Below, one piece after another: positions 32,468 through 39,212 of a DNA stretch of 47,983 bases; positions within the stretch are counted from its first letter, which is position 1, and each line of letters starts with the position of its first letter. Origin of the DNA: an uncultured Candidatus Melainabacteria bacterium (GTDB lineage: Bacteria > Cyanobacteriota > Vampirovibrionia > Gastranaerophilales > Gastranaerophilaceae); contig CAKVGS010000013.1 of the NCBI GenBank assembly GCA_934747335.1, forward strand, positions 1-47,983, given 5' to 3'. The position numbers were made by a program, and so were the translations under genes. The notes under the pieces were generated by a model that saw nothing but the letters and a program-made list of their open reading frames with translations, was not told the origin of the DNA and ran no database searches.

Positions 32468-32661
32468 AATTTTCTCCTTTGTGTTCTTGTAAATGTGATT
32501 AGCTTTGATACTTAAATAAAGTTTTTAAGAAAATGAGAATTGCTTAGTCAAAGCACAATTTAGGCCGTCCCGTCCCGTAGGGCATTATGACAGGGTTTGA
32601 ACCGATTGTAAAGAATTTTATTTTTGCTTAACATTTTGCAATATTTCGTTACAAAATGTAT

Positions 32662-32837
32662 TAGGGTGTGTTCAAAAAGTTCACCCTCTTTAGAGCTTCG
32701 CTCAGCTTGTCTTAGATTTTCGAGCGAGCATAACATTCCAATAACAACAAATCCTTAAGGATTTTTCTTGTTATCTCCATGTTATTTACTCATACGGGTT
32801 TGCTCGCTAACGCTCGACATCACCCTACCGAAAATCC
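32662..32837. repeat. Nested palindromic element upstream of the EF-hand-like gene
   Basis: Outer arms TAGGGTG (32662) and CACCCTA (to 32837) enclose TCGAGCGAGCA (32720) / TTGCTCGC..CTCGA (to 32827), then AACAT/ATGTTA, ATAACAA/TTGTTAT and AATCCTTAAGGATT at the centre. No ORF is present in the 464-bp gap 32468-32931. Probably a MITE-like or transcribed hairpin repeat. Confidence 0.6.
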
Positions 32838-32931
32838 GTTCTCACCTCAAAGGTAAAGCCGTTATTTGCGATAATTTAGCGTTTTTTGTTTCTCAAAGGG
32901 GAGCTCTAATGAGATTGGCATAGATAAAAAC

Positions 32932-34413
32932 TTACAATTCTTCTAATGGAACTGTTTTCTTGCGTTTAAACCTCTTAACTTCCTTTTCGTCGCAACCCAA
33001 AACTTCATTCAAATGATTAATCAATTCTTCTGAATGGTAACACATTGCGTGCTCCGTTTTGTGGTGAATATCAACAAGATGGTAGTGCATTGCCATTTCA
33101 ACCTGAATAAGCGCGATGTTATAATCATACAGGCTTTCTATATAGTCAGAAATCCCGTCAATATAATCCTTTCTTGCATCTTGTAGGGCTGTATAATCCA
33201 GTCCGCCTGTTTTATACAAATTTTCTGCCATAGGATAAAAATCTAAAGCTTGTTTTGCTCGAACTTGTGTAGTTGGAATTGCACGCTCGGCTTTGTCGTA
33301 ATTATTAAACGCTCTTTTTACTTCAAAATACAAATCTTTTTTAAACAATGTAATTTCATTATCTGCGAGTTTAACTTGCGCATCTGCACCTTTAATCGAG
33401 TGCTTCAATTCCATCAAATTTACGGACGAATTCAGATTGACACCGACTTGAAAGCTATTGTTTGCTGCTTGATTTGTGTTGTTGAAGCCATAGCCTGCAT
33501 TTGCGGAAAGTTCAGGAAAATAAGTTCTCTTAATATAAATGAGCGATTGTTCCATCGCATTTCTTGTTGCAATTAAGACCTGCAAATCAGGGCTATTATC
33601 GTAAGCCATTTGAACGGCTTTTTCTCTAGGAAATTTGAATTTGTATTCCTCAAAGCCCTGTGGTTCTTTTTTTGTATTTAATGCGTAATCGTCATCAAAA
33701 TTAAAAGTTTTTGTGTTTTTAATTTTGTAATCAAATTGAGAATCTAAATACATTGCATTATTTAAATCCACTTTTGCATTTAAATAATTGTTTTTAGCTT
33801 CCAAAAGCGCAACTTCTGCTTCATTCAGATTCATTTTAGCTGTAATCAAATCAGGATTTCTATTTGTATATTTGATAATACTTTTATTTATTTCAACATT
33901 ATTTTCTGCAATCTTTAGCAGAGCTTGAGCTTTCAAAAGTTTGTAGTATTTTTCTTTTACGTCAAAAAGAGTTGAACACAAACTGTCCATAAACTCATAT
34001 TCTGCGCCAAGTTTGTAGAATTCTTCCATTCGGATATTAGCCGTTGTTCTACCAAAATCCCAAACCATTTTGTTCACAGAAACACCAACATTAGGGAGTT
34101 CTCTATAATGATTATTATAATAAATACTGTTTGAATTGTTTTCGTTATGAAAACCGACACCGGCTCCGATTACCGGGAAATATTGAGATTTTGCAATTCC
34201 AACATTACTTTTTGCAATATCCAAATAGTATTTTTTACGTTTAATTTTAGGACTGTTGTGAAAAGCCGTTGCAACACAATCAAGCACTGACAATTCGGTT
34301 CCGTCTTTTATAATAACGGTTTTGAATAATTCGTCATCAGCATGTGCAAAGGCTATGTTGCAACCTGCGATTAGAAAAACGCAAGTTAGGGCTAAAAATC
34401 TCTTTCCTTTCAT
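32932..34413 (-). CDS. TolC-family outer membrane efflux protein
   Basis: Outer-membrane trimeric channel subunit working with tripartite efflux or type I secretion. The N-terminal signal (KRFLALTCVFLIAGC) includes a possible lipobox LIAG-C; cleavage after AFA is also possible. Two OEP repeats follow, with NSPKIKRKKYYLDIAKSNVGIAKSQYFP and the matching NSPDLQVLIATRNAMEQSLIYIKRTYFP near residue 280. The last 50 residues are His/Lys/Glu rich and not typical. No MFP or pump gene is adjacent. No Shine-Dalgarno sequence: TATAAT (34420-34425) ends 6 nt before the ATG, suggesting a leaderless mRNA. It shows the cell has an outer membrane. Confidence 0.85.
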   Translation of the reverse strand: MKGKRFLALTCVFLIAGCNIAFAHADDELFKTVIIKDGTELSVLDCVATAFHNSPKIKRKKYYLDIAKSNVGIAKSQYFPVIGAGVGFHNENNSNSIYYNNHYRELPNVGVSVNKMVWDFGRTTANIRMEEFYKLGAEYEFMDSLCSTLFDVKEKYYKLLKAQALLKIAENNVEINKSIIKYTNRNPDLITAKMNLNEAEVALLEAKNNYLNAKVDLNNAMYLDSQFDYKIKNTKTFNFDDDYALNTKKEPQGFEEYKFKFPREKAVQMAYDNSPDLQVLIATRNAMEQSLIYIKRTYFPELSANAGYGFNNTNQAANNSFQVGVNLNSSVNLMELKHSIKGADAQVKLADNEITLFKKDLYFEVKRAFNNYDKAERAIPTTQVRAKQALDFYPMAENLYKTGGLDYTALQDARKDYIDGISDYIESLYDYNIALIQVEMAMHYHLVDIHHKTEHAMCYHSEELINHLNEVLGCDEKEVKRFKRKKTVPLEEL

Positions 34414-34470
34414 ATTTTAATTATACTATACTTGTCAAGTCGCAGATTGCAAAATGAATGACACTAAGTT

Positions 34471-34586
34471 AATAACACCCTCTCCCGAGGGAGGGCGTGA
34501 ATTACGCTAATTGAACGTCTTTAGTTCCCTCCCCATTTTTCCAGTTTTACATGGGGAGGGTGCCGAAGGCGGGAGAGGGTATTATT
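34471..34586. repeat. CCCTCTCCCG palindromic element upstream of motA
   Basis: Outer ends AATAACACCCTCTCCCG (34471-34487) and CGGGAGAGGGTATTATT (34570-34586) are complementary at 16 of 17 positions. Inner arms CCCTCCCCAT (34527-34536) and ATGGGGAGGG (34551-34560) nest inside. Same family as the scpA and fliH-flhA copies; the fullest copy here. Confidence 0.75.
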
Positions 34587-34696
34587 AGCTTCCAAATTTT
34601 GTTTGAAGCTTTAAAACTACTATATTTAAAGGATTGCAAAGCCAAAAAAATGTAGTTTAATATACATAGGATAATAGTATAAAATCGGAGATAATT

Positions 34697-35467
34697 ATGG
34701 ATATATTTGCAGTAGTTGGGATGTTTTTAGGTATAACCTTCATTCTGACAGGTCAAGCAATGGAAGGCGGTAACATTGGACAGTTACTTCAAATTACGGC
34801 TGCATTTATTGTATTAGGTGGTACTTGTGGTGCTGTTGTGTTAAGTTTTCCGCCAAAAGTTTTACTTTCTGCTGTAAAAATCCTTAAAGATGTTTTTATG
34901 CCTCCAAAATCTGATTTTGAAGCCTTAATCACAGAAATCGGCGGATTTGCTACAAAAGCAAGAAAAGAAGGTATCATTGCTTTGGAAAAAGAAGCCAATA
35001 ACGCATCAGACGCACTTCTAACTCTAGGACTCGGTGCTGTTGCCGATGGTACAGATCCGACTCTTGTTAGAGAAATGATGGAAAACCAAATTGAACAATT
35101 AGAAAACTATGTTCATAATGCTGCAAAAGTTTTTGAATCATTCGGCGGTTATTCTCCTACGCTTGGTATCATTGGTGCCGTTCTTGGTTTGATTCAGGTT
35201 ATGCAGAACTTGTCTGATCCGTCAAAACTTGGTGCAGGTATCGCGGTTGCGTTCGTTGCAACAATTTATGGTTTGTTCGCCGCAAACCTTGTTATGATTC
35301 CATTAGGAACAAGAATTAAATTTATTTATCAAGATGTGTTATTATATAAGAACATGATACTTGAGGGTGTTTTATCAATCCAAGCCGGGGAAAGCCCTGT
35401 TTTGATTGAAAGAAAGTTGCGCTCATTTGTTTTAGACCAAGGTAAAGGCAAGGAAGCTAATGGCTAG
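34697..35467 (+). CDS. motA: Flagellar motor stator protein MotA
   Basis: Inner-membrane proton-channel subunit of the stator. The 256-residue protein has four membrane segments: two at the N-terminus (FAVVGMFLGITFILTGQAM and LLQITAAFIVLGGTCGAVVL) and two late (SPTLGIIGAVLGLIQVM and AVAFVATIYGLFAANLVMIP). The cytoplasmic loop contains the family blocks PEITD-like and the late GGYSPTLGIIGAVLGL signature. GGAG precedes the ATG. It overlaps motB by 8 nt, the usual tight coupling. Confidence 0.95.
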   Translation: MDIFAVVGMFLGITFILTGQAMEGGNIGQLLQITAAFIVLGGTCGAVVLSFPPKVLLSAVKILKDVFMPPKSDFEALITEIGGFATKARKEGIIALEKEANNASDALLTLGLGAVADGTDPTLVREMMENQIEQLENYVHNAAKVFESFGGYSPTLGIIGAVLGLIQVMQNLSDPSKLGAGIAVAFVATIYGLFAANLVMIPLGTRIKFIYQDVLLYKNMILEGVLSIQAGESPVLIERKLRSFVLDQGKGKEANG

Positions 35468-36539
35468 AAAAAAAAGACAAGAAGAGCCTGAAAATTTAGA
35501 GAGATGGTTAGTTTCTTACGGGGACTTCATCACACTTTTGTTTGCAACATTCGTTGTATTATATGCTCTTGCGCAAGTAGATGTTTCGGATTTTGCAAAA
35601 CTCGAAGAGTCTTTAAAAAATGCGTTCAGTCAAAACACGCTTCTTGAAGGGCAACAATCTATAATGGATGGAAGCGATTCTATTTTTGATGAACAACAAA
35701 TGGCAAATTCTTTTGTTCCAAGTCTTATGCTGGAATACATAAGCCCAAAATACGAAGAAACTTCATTTAATGAAATAGAAGAGTCTATAAAACAATTATC
35801 AGAGGCAGGTGAACTTGGCGGTATTTCTACAAAAATGACAGACAAAGGTTTGCTTATAACTTTTGACGATAAATATTTGTTTGCGCCTGCGTCTGCAAAT
35901 TTAGATGCTAATGCCAAAAAGCTTTTAGATAAAGTCGGCGTTTTGATATGCAAAAAATTTGTTCTTCACTATATGAGAGTAGAGGGTCATACGGATAGCG
36001 ACCCAATTAGAAGCATGCAATATCCTTCAAACTGGGAATTGTCTTCTGCTAGAGCATCATCGGTTGTCAGATATATGATTAGTCGCTTTAAGTTCTCGCC
36101 ATCTTTATTTTCTGCAATAGGTTATGCTGATACGCGCCCTGTAGAAAATGCAATTTCGCCAAAAGATCCTGCAAATAGAAGAGTTGAAATTTTAATTCTT
36201 AAAAACAAATACAAACGCGATTTTGAAACAAGAAATGACAATACTCTAAAATTAACAAAAGCGGAACAGGAAAGAATTCAGAAACAACGTCAAGCTGTAA
36301 TTACGGCTGTTGAAGGTGATTCAATTTCACCTGCAGCAAGAAAACTTTTGGAAGATAACAGACAAAAACTTATTTCTAAACAAAAGAGCGAAAAATTATC
36401 TAATAAAAATATGGAATTGTATGTAAATCTTGATAAAGACGCGCCAAAAGCTGATAAAGATGATATCATGCCGGCAGTTGAAAAACGTGTTGTGAAATTA
36501 GATACTAATATTCCGGAAGATGAGGATTTCGGCTTATGA
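35460..36539 (+). CDS. motB: Flagellar motor stator protein MotB
   Basis: A single N-terminal membrane segment contains the proton-binding Asp in WLVSYGDFITLLFATFVVLYA (residues about 16-36). The periplasmic OmpA-like domain (about 130-240) shows the peptidoglycan-binding EGHTDSDPI and NWELSSARASSVVRYM, ending NRRVEILI. The C-terminal 110 residues after the OmpA fold are long, Lys rich and acidic, beyond usual MotB. It overlaps motA by 8 nt and the next gene by 4 nt (ATGA), so all three are translationally coupled. Confidence 0.94.
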   Translation: MARKKRQEEPENLERWLVSYGDFITLLFATFVVLYALAQVDVSDFAKLEESLKNAFSQNTLLEGQQSIMDGSDSIFDEQQMANSFVPSLMLEYISPKYEETSFNEIEESIKQLSEAGELGGISTKMTDKGLLITFDDKYLFAPASANLDANAKKLLDKVGVLICKKFVLHYMRVEGHTDSDPIRSMQYPSNWELSSARASSVVRYMISRFKFSPSLFSAIGYADTRPVENAISPKDPANRRVEILILKNKYKRDFETRNDNTLKLTKAEQERIQKQRQAVITAVEGDSISPAARKLLEDNRQKLISKQKSEKLSNKNMELYVNLDKDAPKADKDDIMPAVEKRVVKLDTNIPEDEDFGL

Positions 36540-37141
36540 TAACACATTCTGTCGGATTATCATTAGGGCCTTCTTCATCGGTAGAAAGCGGAGTTGCGGT
36601 TAGAGAAATCGCAACAGGAAAATTAATTTATGTCGACAAATTGTTTTCAATGAACGATGTTCAATTGTTTTTTGATAACTACACATCTTTAAAAAATTCT
36701 GTTATTTGTGTATCTCTTCCTTGGGATAATACAATGATGGAAGGCAAGTGGAGAGTTTTATCAAAACCATATCAATTGATACACAAACACGAAGCAAATT
36801 TCTTGAACCGCGATAATTGGATGCAAAGATTTTCACCAAGAGGTGCTGATTTGTTGCAGAAATTAAAAGAAGACGGATGTGACGTTTCAAGATTTGAAGT
36901 TTATTTAACAAGACAAAAATTTAATCTTTACTCTAATTACAAAGAACGCTCATCTGCAGACTGCAAATTTTTACAATCAGCTTTAAAATTTGAATACGGA
37001 TTTGACGAACTTCCAACCAACATGATGCCTGTTGCACAATTGGAGGCAATTGTAGGCGCGCTTTTAGCAGAAGAAAAACTAAAAAGTAATACTAAGAAGA
37101 TTTTTGAATTTAGAAATCTGGATGTTATTAATTTGGTTTAA
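36536..37141 (+). CDS. DUF429 / RNase H-fold-like protein coupled to motB
   Basis: The 201-residue protein starts THSVGLSLGPSSSVESGVAV and has ICVSLPWDNTMMEG, similar in layout to DUF429 predicted RNase H-like proteins. The usual first catalytic Asp (GxDxG) is Ser here, and the late acidic block is VAQLEAIVGALLAEE, so nuclease activity may be lost. The identification is weak. ATGA overlap with motB shows strict coupling, unusual for a non-motor gene. A fragmentary duplicate of the motB end plus the start of this gene lies at 39011-39190. Confidence 0.45.
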   Translation: MITHSVGLSLGPSSSVESGVAVREIATGKLIYVDKLFSMNDVQLFFDNYTSLKNSVICVSLPWDNTMMEGKWRVLSKPYQLIHKHEANFLNRDNWMQRFSPRGADLLQKLKEDGCDVSRFEVYLTRQKFNLYSNYKERSSADCKFLQSALKFEYGFDELPTNMMPVAQLEAIVGALLAEEKLKSNTKKIFEFRNLDVINLV

Positions 37142-37165
37142 AATCTAGAATTTATAAACAAAATT

Positions 37166-38515
37166 TTAAACTCCAAAAGAATGTTCGCTTTTTGCTAATT
37201 CAATAATTTTTTCACAAAGAGCTTTGGCGTCAATTGCACTTCCCATTTCATTATTATTTTCATCCACAATAGGTTGCCCTGTTTCTTTAGCTAATTTATA
37301 GAATTGTTCAGGAGTTAAATCAACACCATTTTCTTTAGCACATTGTAACGCGCAAGTGTAAAAACCTGCAAGTGCCGGCACTGTCCAACTAGTAGAACAT
37401 TGTGAGTCGTGCCTATATTCATTTTCGCCTCTTGCACTTGCAACAGTTCTATCTCCTGCAGGAATCAGTAAATCATTTCCGTCACCTAAATAGTTATTAA
37501 AATCATCAGGATTCTTCATTTGATCTTTTTTAGATAAAGAACCGAAATGAATTTCTGTATTATTTGCATTTCCATTCCACATATTGGGTCCTGCAATTGC
37601 AATGAAAACTCCATCATTTGTTAATTCGCTTAACAGTCTTTTGTATTCTTCAAAACCTTCTTCTGTCGGTAAAATATCCCAACTTATAGATAAAACTTTG
37701 ATTTTATCTTCCGGAGAAGAATTTTTATTAATTTCGACAATTCTTCTCAAAGCTTGTAATCTGTCAGCAGTGCTATTTGTACCGTTAAAATATACTAATT
37801 CTGAATCGGGAGCTATACCATCTTTTTTACCGACTAAGATATCAGCAACTGCCTGACCATGAAAATCAGCTTCGCTTCCTACTGCTAACTCATTATTCAT
37901 TATCTCGTATCCAACAATAGAAGACTTAATGCTTTCATGATTTGTAAGTATTGGGCTATCAATTATTGCAACTTTTACACCTTTACCGGTATAACCCATT
38001 GCGTGCATTGCTTTGGTATTACAGCCAGCATCTCTACCTTTTTTAATAATTTCGTCAGGTTTAAAATCTTTAGGTAAGTTTTCGGCGGGAGTATTTTTGA
38101 AAGTGTCATCATCAAAGGATAAGTGTTTTAACATGTATTCGCCGTCAGAATTGTTAAAATTTAAATCTTTTGATATCGGTGTATTTTCAGCTGTATTTAT
38201 ACTAAATGGTTTTGCGTCTACTTCGTCTTTTGTCAGGATTTTTGTTATAGGCTCCCAGTTAAAAGATTGCGCTTCGGATGATGGTTGCAATTGATATGGA
38301 AGATTTTTTGTTGCATTACTATCTTCTATTTCAATATTATCTCTAAAGGTATTTACAGCTTTTTGCATATATGTGTCACGATTCATGCCAACTTCAAGAA
38401 CAGCGTTGAAAATAGAAGAGTTTTGTTTAGCAGCCTCTATTTCATTATTTTCTATGATTCCATTTTTAGAAGTATCTATTTTGAAAAAATATTGTCTGAT
38501 ATCATCTAGTTTCAT
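37166..38515 (-). CDS. Subtilisin-like serine protease (S8) with N-terminal EF-hand
   Basis: The catalytic triad is recognisable: D186 in VAIIDSPIL, H219 in DFHGQAVADIL and S376 in CSTSWTVPALAG, with oxyanion N311 in IAGPNMWNG. Residues 14-25 (DTSKNGIIENNE) form a canonical 12-residue EF-hand loop with D, S, N, G, I and E at positions 1, 3, 5, 6, 8 and 12. Residues 26-160 are a linker or propeptide. There is no signal peptide. No Shine-Dalgarno sequence is present: GATAAT (38522-38527) ends 6 nt before the ATG. A perfect HLR1 box lies 52-69 bp upstream. Calcium control of the protease is a reasonable inference. Confidence 0.88.
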   Translation of the reverse strand: MKLDDIRQYFFKIDTSKNGIIENNEIEAAKQNSSIFNAVLEVGMNRDTYMQKAVNTFRDNIEIEDSNATKNLPYQLQPSSEAQSFNWEPITKILTKDEVDAKPFSINTAENTPISKDLNFNNSDGEYMLKHLSFDDDTFKNTPAENLPKDFKPDEIIKKGRDAGCNTKAMHAMGYTGKGVKVAIIDSPILTNHESIKSSIVGYEIMNNELAVGSEADFHGQAVADILVGKKDGIAPDSELVYFNGTNSTADRLQALRRIVEINKNSSPEDKIKVLSISWDILPTEEGFEEYKRLLSELTNDGVFIAIAGPNMWNGNANNTEIHFGSLSKKDQMKNPDDFNNYLGDGNDLLIPAGDRTVASARGENEYRHDSQCSTSWTVPALAGFYTCALQCAKENGVDLTPEQFYKLAKETGQPIVDENNNEMGSAIDAKALCEKIIELAKSEHSFGV

Positions 38516-38566
38516 ATTGTAATTATCGGCAAATTTTGAAAAAACTTTAATTTTTTACTTGTGATT

Positions 38567-38584
38567 TTTACAAATATTTACATT
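38567..38584 (+). promoter_or_regulatory. Perfect HLR1 (RpaB-type) box of the subtilase promoter
   Basis: TTTACAAATATTTACATT matches (G/T)TTACA(A/T)(A/T)-N2-(G/T)TTACA(A/T)(A/T) at all positions. It lies at -52 to -69 from the predicted start of the subtilase transcript, the activating position in cyanobacteria. Confidence 0.7.
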
Positions 38585-38633
38585 GATATTGTAGGGTAAA
38601 ATTTCTTTTATTAATATTTTTTTATTAAAAAGG

Positions 38634-38663
38634 TTGAATATTTTAAATATAGTAGTTTATAAT
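38634..38663 (+). promoter_or_regulatory. Promoter of the antisense sRNA
   Basis: TTGAAT (38634-38639), an 18-nt spacer, TATAAT (38658-38663). Predicted start about 38670. Confidence 0.65.
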
Positions 38664-38669
38664 AGAAGC

Positions 38670-38753
38670 ACAGAGTGGTAGCTTCAGCTAAACTACCGAG
38701 TACTCTGTAGAAAGTCTAGCGACTCTTATCCTTTCGGTTGAGAGTCGTTTTTT
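38670..38753 (+). ncRNA. Candidate antitoxin sRNA, antisense to the 26-residue peptide mRNA
   Basis: Predicted RNA of about 84 nt from the promoter above to an intrinsic terminator. Its first hairpin is ACAGAGT-GGTAG (38670-38681) with CTACC (38693-38697) and ACTCTGT (38702-38708). The terminator is CGACTCT (38720-38726) with AGAGTCG (38741-38747) followed by six T. The 3' part is fully complementary to the last eight codons and the stop of the minus-strand peptide ORF, and the rest to its 3' untranslated region. This convergent overlap is the txpA/ratA or bsrG/SR4 layout of type I toxin-antitoxin loci. Function is inferred from arrangement only. Confidence 0.6.
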
Positions 38754-38806
38754 AATACAAATAAAATCATAAAAATCAATAATAGACTGATATTAAATTT
38801 ATCCAT
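38726..38806 (-). CDS. 26-residue single-helix membrane peptide, candidate type I toxin
   Basis: A short ORF: MDKFN, a 13-residue hydrophobic stretch (ISLLLIFMILFVL) and a charged tail KNDSQPKG. This is the profile of small type I toxins such as Fst or TxpA, though no sequence family is recognised. AGAGG lies 5 nt before the ATG, and a nearby ACCT can pair with AGGT to hide it. The mRNA probably starts near 38969 (TG-C-TATACT, -10 at 38976-38981), giving a 160-nt structured leader. Leader helices include ACTAG/CTAGT and CGGG/CCCG. The 3' end is covered by an antisense sRNA on the plus strand. Confidence 0.6.
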   Translation of the reverse strand: MDKFNISLLLIFMILFVLKNDSQPKG

Positions 38807-38975
38807 ATCGACCTCTTTTTTTACATTAGGTGGAGTAAGTATAAATTCAAATTACTAGTCCTATTTACCCCTCTAGTCGGGAGCCAACCCGAAAGTCTAC
38901 AACATATTTTGTAAGCAGACTCCTTTTAGAAAGAGCACTCTTTTAACTCTGTGCCGAACATTAAGTTCTACACTC

Positions 38976-38983
38976 AGTATAGC
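38976..38983 (-). promoter_or_regulatory. Extended -10 promoter of the small-peptide mRNA
   Basis: On the minus strand TGC-TATACT, with predicted transcript start near 38969. The -35 is poor. Confidence 0.5.
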
Positions 38984-39010
38984 ACAATATGAACATACTA
39001 AAAAGCGCTA

Positions 39011-39190
39011 GAATTAACACTAATATTCCTGAGAATGAGGATTTTGGCTTATGATAACACATTCTGTCGGATTATTATTAAGGGCTGCATCATCAATTGA
39101 AAGCGGAGTTGCTGTTAGAAAAATAGCAACAAGAAATTTGATTTACATTATTCCAACTACAAAGAACGCACATCCGCCGACTGCAAATAA
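39011..39190 (+). pseudogene. Decayed duplicate of the motB 3' end and DUF429-like gene
   Basis: Reads ACTAATATTCCTGAGAATGA and GGCTTATGATAACACATTCT, then TGTCGGATTATTATTAAGG, closely matching 36503-36570 (the last motB codons and start of the next gene). It continues with GAAAGCGGAGTTGCTGTTAG (as at 36582). It then jumps, after about 300 bp deleted, to ACTACAAAGAACGCACATCC (as at 36935). It is truncated and frame-broken, in the same orientation as the intact genes 2.5 kb upstream. Confidence 0.85.
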
Positions 39191-39212
39191 TAAAAATTAA
39201 CTTTATCTGTTT

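Noticed and set aside
34620..34690. Sigma-28 (FliA) promoter for motA
   Set aside because: TAAAGGAT and GCCAAAAA are present, but the spacer is about 6 nt instead of about 11 and the GCCGATAA match is poor.
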